A stretch of 64,000 bases of DNA from Jeotgalibacillus sp. S-D1 (GTDB lineage Bacteria > Bacillota > Bacilli > Bacillales > Jeotgalibacillaceae). Location: contig NZ_SMZR01000003.1 of the NCBI RefSeq assembly GCF_004358665.1, forward strand, positions 1-64,000, given 5' to 3'. A program made the position numbers and the translations under genes. Shown one piece after another: positions 35,614 to 44,375 of the stretch; position 1 is the first letter of the stretch, and each line of letters begins with the position of its first letter. Below the pieces are notes generated by a model. The model saw only the letters and a list, made by a program, of their open reading frames with translations. It searched no databases and had not been told where the DNA came from.

Positions 35614-36516
35614 TTAATATTCTGCATCTGATTTTTTTAATTTAAATTGAAGCAAGGTCACAATAATAATGACGATGAAAAGAACGAATGAACCAGCGGC
35701 AGCATAACCAAATTCGCTGAACTGAAATCCTCTTTGATAGATAAACAGTGCCATCGACACAGTGCCGTCAAGCGGACCGCCCTGGGTCATAATGAACGGC
35801 TCTTCGAAGAATTGAAGCCATCCGATCAATGTTGTAACGGTCACGAAGAAAATCGCATAACGCAAAAGCGGCAATGTAATGAAAAAAAGAATCTGCCATC
35901 TTTTTGCTCCATCTATCTTCGCTGCCTCATAATACGAGTTTGGAATGCCCTGTAGCGCAGCTAAAAAGATAATCATATTAATGCCGATTCCCTTCCAGAC
36001 TGCCAGGATAATAAGAGAAAGCTTGGCCATAACCGGTTCCTCAAGCCAAAGTACCTTGTCAATATCAGCCAGCGAAAGCACATAATTGAACAGCCCGTAC
36101 TGCGTGTTATACAAAAAGCCCCACACGACGGCAACGGCAATAATATTCGTGATGGCCGGCATAAAATAGACTGCACGAAACACAGTGAATATTAAGGTTT
36201 TTCCATAATTTAAAAGCAGGGCAATGCTCAATGAAAAAATGATGACAAGCGGAACACCAATAACAACATAAAAAAAGGTGTTAAACAAAGCTTTGTGAAA
36301 AACCGTATCTGCAAGTAAAGTCGTATAGTTTTGAAGACCGATAAAACTGATATTGGACCAATCAGCCAGACCTTTCAGATCCATGTCTGTAAAACTGATG
36401 ACAAACGCAATCATAATAGGAATTAAACTGAAAAGGATTAAGATGATCAACGCCGGAGCGATAAAAATAAACGGATGCCGATTACGCACCGTGCCTTTCA
36501 ATAGTTGGTTCAGCAT
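35614..36516 (-). CDS. Sugar ABC transporter permease (MalF type)
   Basis: A 300-residue CUT1 permease with six membrane segments. The EAA loop is YEAAKIDGAKRWQILFFITL near residue 200. It pairs with the MalG-type protein to form the channel and lies between that gene and the binding-protein gene. Confidence 0.93.
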   Translation of the reverse strand: MLNQLLKGTVRNRHPFIFIAPALIILILFSLIPIMIAFVISFTDMDLKGLADWSNISFIGLQNYTTLLADTVFHKALFNTFFYVVIGVPLVIIFSLSIALLLNYGKTLIFTVFRAVYFMPAITNIIAVAVVWGFLYNTQYGLFNYVLSLADIDKVLWLEEPVMAKLSLIILAVWKGIGINMIIFLAALQGIPNSYYEAAKIDGAKRWQILFFITLPLLRYAIFFVTVTTLIGWLQFFEEPFIMTQGGPLDGTVSMALFIYQRGFQFSEFGYAAAGSFVLFIVIIIVTLLQFKLKKSDAEY

Positions 36517-36640
36517 AATACTCCACCCATCTCACACAATCTTTCACACAGCTGGCGCTACAGACAAAAGCAGGCAGGCTTTGTGCTCCTTACCTGCTTT
36601 TATCAATAACCGCATGAAAAGAATGCTGTTGTTAGTATAA

Positions 36641-37870
36641 TTATTCGATCAAGCTGTCTGCTTTTTCGTTGAATTTTTCCAGCTCTTCATCTAAATCAGC
36701 ACCGCCGATATTAATTCTTTCGATTGTTGCAAGCAATTCCTGGGCAATTTTCTCCCATTCTTTAATTGGTGGAGCTCCTTTGGTATTTTCCAGCTGCTCG
36801 CCAAAAACTGAATACATTTCATCATCTGCAAGCTTCGGATCTTCCCATGCTTCGAGGCGCGATGGCAACGTATTTGATTTTTCCATCCACTCAAGCTGCG
36901 TATCCACTTCGTTCATATAAGAAATAAAGTCCAGTGCTTCATCGACTTTTTCAGAGTTATGGAAGACTGAAAAGTTTGCTCCTCCAATGCTTGACACATT
37001 GCTTTCCTGAGCAGGCATTGGGGCAACTGCCCATTTGCCTTCAAGATCAGGCGCCTGATCATTCAGGATGTTAATCATCCAAGGTCCGCTAAAGAACATT
37101 GGTTTCTGGCCGTCTTTAAAGGCTTGTACAATATCGATTCCTTCAGAGGTTGTGCTTATGCCTTCTTTAAAGTAGCTTGTGTAATATTCAAGCGCTCCCT
37201 TAAATTCAGGGGAAGTGAAGTTTGGATTTTCTGCGTCAAATTCGAAACCATTCTGCCATGCAAAGATGAATGGGGTAATTTGATCGTTCAAATCAATATC
37301 AAGTCCGTATACGTCCTCTCCGGATTCAGAAAGCTTTGAAGCAGCATCCTTCAGCTCATCCCAGTTGGCTGGCGGCTCTGAATAACCCACTTCCTCTAAT
37401 AAATCTGTGCGGTAATACATCGTACGTGTTTCTACGTACCATGGAATCCCGACAATTTGATCATCATATTTCATAGAAGTTTGAGCACCATCAAAGTAAT
37501 TTTCAGGATCAAACTCAGGATATTCTTCGATATGCTCTGATAAATCCAGTAAAGCACCCGCATCAGCGAATTCAGCAACCCAGGTTGTTCCCAGTTGAAG
37601 AACATCAGGTCCATTGCCGGATGCAACAGCTGTCAGCAGCTTGTCATATGCAGATTCCCAAGGGATCGCCTGAACTTTTACATTAACGTCAGGATGAGCT
37701 TCTTCATACCCTGCTGTCATTTCATTTAACAGCTTGCCTTCCTCCCCCATTGCCCACACGGTAAGGGTATTATCATCACTGCCTCCGCTTTCGCCGCCTC
37801 CGCAGCCTGCCAAAACACCTGATAATGCAACAGCTAAAATCGATGGATAAACGATGCTTTTCTTCTTCAT
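36641..37870 (-). CDS. Sugar-binding lipoprotein of the ABC importer
   Basis: A 409-residue extracellular solute-binding protein. The signal peptide ends in the lipobox LAGCGGG (Cys near residue 23). The mature protein has NTLTVWAMGEEGKLLNEMTA and GNGPDVLQLGTTWVAEFADA, typical of family 1 binding proteins. By context it should bind sophoro-oligosaccharides, as the Listeria innocua protein next to the same enzymes does. It is first in the leftward unit, facing the LacI operators. Confidence 0.93.
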   Translation of the reverse strand: MKKKSIVYPSILAVALSGVLAGCGGGESGGSDDNTLTVWAMGEEGKLLNEMTAGYEEAHPDVNVKVQAIPWESAYDKLLTAVASGNGPDVLQLGTTWVAEFADAGALLDLSEHIEEYPEFDPENYFDGAQTSMKYDDQIVGIPWYVETRTMYYRTDLLEEVGYSEPPANWDELKDAASKLSESGEDVYGLDIDLNDQITPFIFAWQNGFEFDAENPNFTSPEFKGALEYYTSYFKEGISTTSEGIDIVQAFKDGQKPMFFSGPWMINILNDQAPDLEGKWAVAPMPAQESNVSSIGGANFSVFHNSEKVDEALDFISYMNEVDTQLEWMEKSNTLPSRLEAWEDPKLADDEMYSVFGEQLENTKGAPPIKEWEKIAQELLATIERINIGGADLDEELEKFNEKADSLIE

Positions 37871-37973
37871 ACGATCTCTCTCCTTTGTATAGATTTTCTT
37901 TTTCTTCTATGATTTCTGTCAGCCTTGATCAGCAAATGTGCTGAGTAGTTTTTAAAACTTTCGAATAAACTTA

Positions 37974-37987
37974 TTGAAACGTTTCGA
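37974..37987. promoter_or_regulatory. LacI-type operator 1
   Basis: TTGAAACGTTTCGA is palindromic about ACGT, in the 398-bp divergent gap between the binding-protein gene and the GH3 gene, about 105 bp upstream of the former. It shares the GAAACGTTTC core with operator 2. Confidence 0.7.
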
Positions 37988-38230
37988 TAAATTGATTATA
38001 ATCAAAGGTGAATACGCTTTCAATACTTTTCTTCATATTTCTTTTATTTTCTTTTTTAAAACATTTTTATTTCACAGAATAAAAGTAATATCTTTTTACA
38101 TCTTAATGTAAAGAAACTGATATATTAGCGCTTTTATACGCAGGTTACTATAGTCTCTGCAATTCATGACGATAGTAAACAACTTATTTTTGATTGTATA
38201 TTCTGGGGAATAATTTTTTTACATATAAAT

Positions 38231-38242
38231 TGAAACGTTTCA
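38231..38242. promoter_or_regulatory. LacI-type operator 2
   Basis: TGAAACGTTTCA is a perfect 12-bp palindrome 27 bp upstream of the GH3 start. It lacks the 14-bp spacing of a CcpA cre box (TGWAANCGNTNWCA), so it suits the local regulator better. Confidence 0.7.
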
Positions 38243-38268
38243 CTAAATTAGTTAATGGAGGGTATCTA

Positions 38269-40455
38269 ATGACTGCATCTTCGTATCAACATCTGCTCGC
38301 TGACATGACATTGCAAGAAAAGATTTCTCAGCTTGTACAACTGGCCGGACCATTCTTTAAGGGCTCCACCGAGACCGGACATATTACCGGACCCATGGCT
38401 GAAATGCCGATTACAGAAAACCATATTATAAATGCCGGTTCTGTATTAGGAGTCTCAGGAGCTGCTGAGGTCAGATCCATTCAAAAAAAACATCTTGAAC
38501 AAAATCGCCTGGGTATTCCTCTTCTATTTATGGCCGACATCATACATGGATACAAAACCATCTTTCCTGTTCCCCTAGCAATCGGGTGCAGTTGGGATTT
38601 GAAGCTTGCTAAACGCAGTGCTGAAATAGCAGCCAGGGAATCCAGTGTTTCAGGCGTTCATGTAACTTTTGCACCGATGGTCGACCTTGTACGTGATCCT
38701 CGCTGGGGACGTGTGATGGAGTCTACCGGTGAAGATTCATATTTGAACAGCGCTTTTGGCAGGGCATTTGTTGAGGGTTTTCAAGGAAATGATCTAACAA
38801 ATAACCTGGAATCTGTGGCTGCCTGTGTGAAACATTTTGCAGCTTATGGCGCTGCTGAAGGCGGAAGAGATTACAACACCGTGGATATGTCAGAAAGAGA
38901 GCTTAGAGAAAGCTATTTGCCTGCTTATAAGGCAGCTCTGGATGCTGGGTGCGAAATGGTCATGACTGCTTTTAATACTGTGGATGGCATTCCTGCGACA
39001 GGCAATAAAGAATTAATGCGGGACTTGCTGCGGGAAGAATGGGGATTTGACGGTGTTCTAATTTCTGATTGGGGAGCGGTGAAGGAACTGATTCCACACG
39101 GTGTAGCGGAAAATGAAAAAGAAGCAGCGCTAAAAGCACTGACAGCAGGTGTAGATATTGAAATGATGACAGAATGCTATGTTCAGCACCTGGAATCACT
39201 CGTAGCGGAAGGCCTTCTTAAGATAGAACTGATTGATGAGGCAGTTCTGAGAATTCTTGCACTGAAAGAGAAGCTGGGTCTTTTTGAAAACCCATTCAGA
39301 GGTGCAGATATTGAGCTTGAAAAAGAGATTGTCGGGCATGCAGATCACCGCCAGGCAGCAAAAGAACTTGCAGCCAAATCAACGGTACTGCTTAAAAATA
39401 ATAAACAGACATTGCCGCTGGACAAACAGGCAAAGGTTGCTTTAATTGGCCCCTTTGCAGAGAGCAATGATCTATTAGGACCCTGGTCCGCTTTAGGAGC
39501 AAGAGAAGAGGCAGTCACTTTACGGCAAGCCTTTGAACAGATACGGCCAGTTAATACATTTACTGTTGCTGAAGGCAGCAGCATTGACCAGGTGTCAAAA
39601 GAACAAATCGCTCAGGCTTTAGCCGCTGCAGCAGATGCGGATGTAGTCGTGATGGCGCTCGGGGAAAGCAGCAATATGAGTGGTGAGGCCTGCAGCAGAA
39701 CAAACATCCAGCTCCCCGCTCCGCAAATTGAATTGCTTCAGGCTGTCGCCGCTCTCAAAAAGCCTGTCGTAACGATTTTATTTAATGGACGTCCGCTGGA
39801 TATAACGAATGTCGTATCGCACAGTGATGCTGTATTAGAAGCCTGGTTTCCCGGCAGTGAAGGTGGAAATGCTTTAGTCGATCTTCTTTTTGGAGAAATC
39901 AATCCGTCTGGGAAATTGTCCATGTCCTTCCCTTCTAATGTCGGCCAGGTGCCGGTTTACTACAACCACTTTAACACCGGGCGTCCAAAAGGGGCTCCAG
40001 ACGCACAGGTACACTATGTATCTCAATATCTTGATGCGCCAAATAAACCATTGTTCCCGTTTGGATTTGGCTTGAGCTACACCCATTTCAACTATGAAGA
40101 GTTAAAGCTTTCTTCTGTTGAACTTTCACCTGGATCATCTATCCAAGCCACGATCACAGTAACAAATTCAGGCGATGTCAGCGGAGAAGAAATTGTCCAG
40201 CTGTATATCAGGGATATTGCCGGCGAAATTGTTCGGCCAATGAAGGAGTTAAAGGATTTTGCACGCCTGGCGCTCGCTCCCGGCGAATCAAAAGAAATCA
40301 GCTTCTCCATTACAGAAGAACAGCTCCGATATCATCATAAAGATCTGTCATTTAAAAGTGATCCCGGAGCATTTGAACTATTTATCGGCAGCAGCAGTGA
40401 ACATACCTTTTCTCAATCATTTATTCTACTAAAGGAAGGCGGACAATCGAAATGA
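38269..40455 (+). CDS. GH3 beta-glucosidase
   Basis: A 728-residue glycoside hydrolase of the BglX type. The N-terminal barrel contains the nucleophile in VLISDWGAV (Asp267). The alpha/beta domain holds the likely acid/base Glu473 in SNMSGEAC, and a fibronectin III-like domain ends the protein. No signal peptide, so it acts on imported oligosaccharide. The start is ATG 38269 with GGAGGG upstream. It overlaps the GH94 gene by 4 bp. The Listeria innocua homologue beside a GH94 phosphorylase prefers sophorose; same preference is inferred here. Confidence 0.93.
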   Translation: MTASSYQHLLADMTLQEKISQLVQLAGPFFKGSTETGHITGPMAEMPITENHIINAGSVLGVSGAAEVRSIQKKHLEQNRLGIPLLFMADIIHGYKTIFPVPLAIGCSWDLKLAKRSAEIAARESSVSGVHVTFAPMVDLVRDPRWGRVMESTGEDSYLNSAFGRAFVEGFQGNDLTNNLESVAACVKHFAAYGAAEGGRDYNTVDMSERELRESYLPAYKAALDAGCEMVMTAFNTVDGIPATGNKELMRDLLREEWGFDGVLISDWGAVKELIPHGVAENEKEAALKALTAGVDIEMMTECYVQHLESLVAEGLLKIELIDEAVLRILALKEKLGLFENPFRGADIELEKEIVGHADHRQAAKELAAKSTVLLKNNKQTLPLDKQAKVALIGPFAESNDLLGPWSALGAREEAVTLRQAFEQIRPVNTFTVAEGSSIDQVSKEQIAQALAAAADADVVVMALGESSNMSGEACSRTNIQLPAPQIELLQAVAALKKPVVTILFNGRPLDITNVVSHSDAVLEAWFPGSEGGNALVDLLFGEINPSGKLSMSFPSNVGQVPVYYNHFNTGRPKGAPDAQVHYVSQYLDAPNKPLFPFGFGLSYTHFNYEELKLSSVELSPGSSIQATITVTNSGDVSGEEIVQLYIRDIAGEIVRPMKELKDFARLALAPGESKEISFSITEEQLRYHHKDLSFKSDPGAFELFIGSSSEHTFSQSFILLKEGGQSK

Positions 40456-43400
40456 TCGTTAATACGACAACCACTCCACAACTTAAAGCCGGAAATACAG
40501 CAATTCAATTTTTATCCACAGGAGATGTGTACAACTTCTCCTCCAACAATATTATGATTAATCAGCTGTTTGGCAACACCATCGACGGCTCATTAAATAA
40601 TATTTATTTGCGTGTATATGACCAGGAGACTATTCAGTTTTATCCCCTGCTCGGCTCAGCATCACAAAGCTCTTTTTATCAGTCTCAAAGCAAGGTTAAA
40701 TGGACGGGTTCAGCAGCTGGCATCCCTTATGAAGTTGTTTTCCATTTGGCATCGGAAAGCACCTGGTTCTGGGAAATAAACCTTGAAGGAAACAATCACA
40801 AGGTTGACCTGGTATATGGACAGGATGTCGGACTCGCTGACAAAAATGCTCTCCGTTCAAACGAAGCATACACTGCCCAGTATATAGATCATGCTGTATT
40901 TGAAAGTAAAAACGGACACGTCTTATGCTCAAGGCAAAATCAGCCTCAGGGTGATCGCTATCCTTATTTACAGCAGGGCGCTTTAGGAAAAATCACCGGC
41001 TTTAGCACAGATGGTTTTCAATTTTACGGGCTAAGCTACAAGGAAACCAATCTCCCGGAAGCACTGACAAAAGACAGGCTCGCAAATGAAGTTTATCAAT
41101 ATGAATTTGCTTATACCGCCCTTCAAAGTGAACAAATCGAATTAAATGGCAAAGCATCATTTGTGTTCTATGGCTACACGGCAGAAAATCATGCTGAAGC
41201 AGTTAGAAAACCATTCTCAGAAATCGGCGATCTTGAGGAAGAATGGAATAAAACAATCCGTCAGACCGAAAAATTCGAGCTGGTTGCTCCACAAAAGGTG
41301 CAGCATCTTTCCAATGCGCCTGTTCTTTCATCGCCAGCCCTTACGCTGGATCAAATTAACACCATGTATCCTGACCGAATTCTGGAAGAATGGGAGGAAG
41401 ACACCCTTCTCTCATTTTTTACTCCGTCATTTGAACATATTGTTTTAAAAGAAAAAGAGCTTCAGGTGGAACGCTCCCACGGCCATATTTTAATGAGCGG
41501 AGGAAATCACCGCCTCAGCGCGCAGCCGGTTATGACCTCTACTTCTTATATGCCAGGCGTTTTCAATGCACAGCTTGTGCTCGGAAACACATCCATGAAT
41601 AAGTTGATGTCAAATGTACGAAATCCTTTAAACATCTTTAAAACGTCCGGACAGCGAATCTATGTCAAAATGGACGGTCAATATCATTTACTGACGATGC
41701 CTGCTGTTTATGAAATAGGCTTTAACTATGCACGCTGGATCTATCAGCTTCCGCACGATACGCTGACGATCACAAGCTTTACAGCAGCCGATAAAAAATC
41801 GGTAACGCTGACTGTTTCTTCTTTGAACAAGAAAACGTATGATTTTATCGTGACAAATCAGCTGACCATGAATAATCATGAATACGATGCACCGTTCAAA
41901 TTGGACGTGCATAGGGATCAATTTAATGTCTACGCGGGGTCTGGTTCTGATAATGCCAATGTACATCCTGATTTAGCCTACCGTTATACGATTAATAAGC
42001 CCATGAATGTGATCGATCATCAGCAGGACTCTATGGTGTCCATTGAAATAGATGCTGCAGATGAATGGACCCTCACGATGGAAGGTTCGTTAACAGGTGA
42101 ATTCAATGAGGTTCAGGCATTAGACTTTGAAAAGGAAAAGACAGTCTATAAATCCTACTACAAGGATATGATGAACGGATTTTCATTGTCCCACAAGGAT
42201 CAGGACATAGAGAAAGTAAATGCCATCGCGTGGTGGTACACGCATAATATGCTTGTGCATTATTCTGTGCCGCATGGTCTCGAACAATATGGCGGTGCCG
42301 CCTGGGGAACACGGGACGTTTGCCAGGGACCTGCAGAATACTTCCTTGCCACCAATCAATACGAACGTGTAAGAGAAATTATAAAAACCGTGTATTCTCA
42401 TCAATATCAGGACAAAGGTGATTGGCCTCAGTGGTTCATGTTTGATGAGTATCAGCATATTCAGCATGATCACAGCCATGGGGATGTAATCGTGTGGCCG
42501 CTTAAGGTAGTAGCTGATTACTTATCTGCTACAGGTGACTATTCGATTTTGGAAATGCCTGTCCCTTATACAAACCGGCATGATTTTTCATTCACAGAAG
42601 CTGCAATTCCGCTTATGGATCACCTGAAGAAACAGATTCAAACGATCAAAGATAACTTTCTTCATGACACGCACCTTTCTTCATATGGAGATGGCGATTG
42701 GGATGATACGCTTCAGCCGGCCAACCAGCAGCTGAGAGAATACATGGTCAGCAGCTGGACTGTCGCCCTGACCTTCCAAACGATTCGCACATTGGCGGAA
42801 AGCCTTGAAAACGTTGATAAAACAGAAGCTGATCAATTGATGGAACTTGCTTCCGGCATTGAGTCTGACTTTAAAAAATATATGCTGAACACAGACGTTA
42901 TCCCTGGGTTTTTGTATTTTGAAGATCCTGAGAACCCTGAAAACATGGTGCATCCAAGTGATCAAAAAACAGGTATCCAGTATCGTTTGCTGCCAATGAC
43001 CCGCAGCATGATCAGCGAACTGTTAACACCCGAGGAAGCTGAAAGATACGAGGGATTGATCAGAGAAAAATTTTACTGTCCTGATGGAGTGCGCCTGATG
43101 AACCGCCCTGCTAATTACGACGGCGGCGTTACCAGACACTTTAAGCGTGCTGAACAGGCTTCAAACTTTGGAAGAGAGATCGGTCTTCAATATGTACATG
43201 CCCATATTCGTTTTGTCGAAGCCATGGCTAAGCTCGGACGAACTGAGGAAGTATGGAAAGGTCTTGAAACAATTAATCCAATCGGCATTACTTCAGTCGT
43301 GCCTAATGCAGAAAAACGCCAAAGCAATGCGTATTTCAGCAGTTCAGACGGCAAATTCAACAACAGATATGAAGCGCAGGACAATTTTGAAAAGCTACGC

Positions 43401-43757
43401 ACCGGAGAAGTACCTGTTAAAGGCGGCTGGCGCATTTATTCAAGCGGACCGGGAATTTATATGAATCAGTTAATTTCAAATGCGCTCGGAATTCGTCACC
43501 AGGCACATTCATTGATCATAGATCCAGTCCTCCCTCCTTCAATGGATGGTCTGGAATTTTCGTTTAACCTTTACGGAAAACCATTGACGCTGCGTTATCA
43601 TCTTTCAAAAGGAGAGCAGAACGTTACGGTTAATGATAAAGAAATCACTTTTGACTCACCAAAAAACAGATACCGTGAAAGCGGAGTAATTCTATCCAGA
43701 GCTACTGTAGAATCCATGTTAAATAGAGAAAGTAATATTATTGAAGTTTGGAGCTAA
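40452..43757 (+). CDS. GH94 phosphorylase, probably 1,2-beta-oligoglucan phosphorylase
   Basis: A 1101-residue cytoplasmic GH94 enzyme. The catalytic Asp is expected in YGDGDWDDTLQP near residue 746, and WGTRDVCQGP, DWPQWFMFDEY and GITSVVPNAE are family blocks. At about 1100 residues it is far longer than cellobiose phosphorylase (about 800) and matches the 1,2-beta-oligoglucan phosphorylase of Listeria, which also sits beside a GH3 enzyme, a binding protein and LacI regulator. It would split sophoro-oligosaccharides with phosphate to glucose-1-phosphate. No endo-acting glucanase is present. Confidence 0.88.
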   Translation: MIVNTTTTPQLKAGNTAIQFLSTGDVYNFSSNNIMINQLFGNTIDGSLNNIYLRVYDQETIQFYPLLGSASQSSFYQSQSKVKWTGSAAGIPYEVVFHLASESTWFWEINLEGNNHKVDLVYGQDVGLADKNALRSNEAYTAQYIDHAVFESKNGHVLCSRQNQPQGDRYPYLQQGALGKITGFSTDGFQFYGLSYKETNLPEALTKDRLANEVYQYEFAYTALQSEQIELNGKASFVFYGYTAENHAEAVRKPFSEIGDLEEEWNKTIRQTEKFELVAPQKVQHLSNAPVLSSPALTLDQINTMYPDRILEEWEEDTLLSFFTPSFEHIVLKEKELQVERSHGHILMSGGNHRLSAQPVMTSTSYMPGVFNAQLVLGNTSMNKLMSNVRNPLNIFKTSGQRIYVKMDGQYHLLTMPAVYEIGFNYARWIYQLPHDTLTITSFTAADKKSVTLTVSSLNKKTYDFIVTNQLTMNNHEYDAPFKLDVHRDQFNVYAGSGSDNANVHPDLAYRYTINKPMNVIDHQQDSMVSIEIDAADEWTLTMEGSLTGEFNEVQALDFEKEKTVYKSYYKDMMNGFSLSHKDQDIEKVNAIAWWYTHNMLVHYSVPHGLEQYGGAAWGTRDVCQGPAEYFLATNQYERVREIIKTVYSHQYQDKGDWPQWFMFDEYQHIQHDHSHGDVIVWPLKVVADYLSATGDYSILEMPVPYTNRHDFSFTEAAIPLMDHLKKQIQTIKDNFLHDTHLSSYGDGDWDDTLQPANQQLREYMVSSWTVALTFQTIRTLAESLENVDKTEADQLMELASGIESDFKKYMLNTDVIPGFLYFEDPENPENMVHPSDQKTGIQYRLLPMTRSMISELLTPEEAERYEGLIREKFYCPDGVRLMNRPANYDGGVTRHFKRAEQASNFGREIGLQYVHAHIRFVEAMAKLGRTEEVWKGLETINPIGITSVVPNAEKRQSNAYFSSSDGKFNNRYEAQDNFEKLRTGEVPVKGGWRIYSSGPGIYMNQLISNALGIRHQAHSLIIDPVLPPSMDGLEFSFNLYGKPLTLRYHLSKGEQNVTVNDKEITFDSPKNRYRESGVILSRATVESMLNRESNIIEVWS

Positions 43758-43772
43758 TCTTTCTTGCGCCGC

Positions 43773-43806
43773 CCATTTTGTTATTGGGCGGCTTTTTTAT
43801 GCTTAT
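43773..43806 (+). terminator. Terminator of the GH3-GH94 operon
   Basis: GCCGCCCA and TGGGCGGC pair around a short T-rich loop, then TTTTTTAT. Confidence 0.9.
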
Positions 43807-43876
43807 TTTTACAAATGTTTACTAGAAATAATTCCCCTCCTCCCCACATACATATCAACAAAAGGGGGCGGCTCTA

Positions 43877-44062
43877 ATGACATTATGGTTAGTAACGACG
43901 CTGGGTTTTTTGATGTTTTTAGGTATGGCTGGTGGGACATTTATCTATTTTTTCCGTTACGCAATGGAACCAAAGGATTCGATTAGGGTGGACCCGTTGA
44001 TAAGGGACAGTGATTTTTCATCTGATGCAGATGGCAATGCCCCTCAGCAGCTGGACATTTGA
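43877..44062 (+). CDS. 61-residue single-helix membrane protein
   Basis: One N-terminal membrane helix (LVTTLGFLMFLGMAGGTFIYFF) and a hydrophilic acidic tail with DPLIRDSDFSSDADG. AAAGGGGG precedes the ATG at fair spacing. It is reminiscent of small YtzI-type Bacillus membrane proteins, but I do not firmly recognise it. It lies just before the S-box leader. Confidence 0.6.
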   Translation: MTLWLVTTLGFLMFLGMAGGTFIYFFRYAMEPKDSIRVDPLIRDSDFSSDADGNAPQQLDI

Positions 44063-44114
44063 CTCATTTTCCATTATTTTCATCGTCTTATAGAACCATT
44101 TTTTTCAATATCTG

Positions 44115-44142
44115 TTGACGATTTCTTTATTTTCTTTATAAT
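44115..44142 (+). promoter_or_regulatory. Promoter of the S-box leader before the M14 gene
   Basis: TTGACG (44115-44120) and TATAAT (44137-44142) are 16 bp apart, about 22 bp before the S-box starts. Confidence 0.65.
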
Positions 44143-44163
44143 TCAGTCTAATTCAATAATAAA

Positions 44164-44276
44164 ACTCTTTTATCAAGAGCTGGTGGAGGGACAAGCCCTA
44201 TGAAACCCGGCAACCGGTTGACCTGTGTCAATACGGTGCTAATTCTTGCAGCTACGTGCTGAGGGATAAGAGAGAG
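44164..44276 (+). promoter_or_regulatory. SAM-I (S-box) riboswitch before an M14 peptidase
   Basis: CTCTTTTATCAAGAGCTGG, TGGAGGGACAAGCCC, TATGAAACCCGGCAACCGG, ACGGTGCTAATTC and GAGGGATAAGAG follow the S-box consensus closely. A strong terminator follows at 44298-44330, then the peptidase gene at 44376. SAM should repress the peptidase. Confidence 0.93.
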
Positions 44277-44297
44277 AAACGGTTATATTGATTAACA

Positions 44298-44330
44298 CGC
44301 CTCTTTCTTATGAGAAAGAGGCTTTTTTTA
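44298..44330 (+). terminator. S-box expression-platform terminator
   Basis: GCCTCTTTCT and AGAAAGAGGC pair around TATG, followed by seven T residues. The arms are identical to those of the mtnK leader terminator. Confidence 0.9.
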
Positions 44331-44375
44331 TTGACTGAATATATTATTTAACAAAAACTTGACAGGAGGAAAAAA

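Noticed and set aside
38231-38242. CcpA cre box before the GH3 gene
   Set aside because: TGAAACGTTTCA is two bases short of the 14-bp cre spacing; the local LacI-type regulator is a better candidate.
40452-43757. Cellobiose phosphorylase as the name for the GH94 gene
   Set aside because: About 300 residues too long, and the neighbours fit the 1,2-beta-oligoglucan system better.
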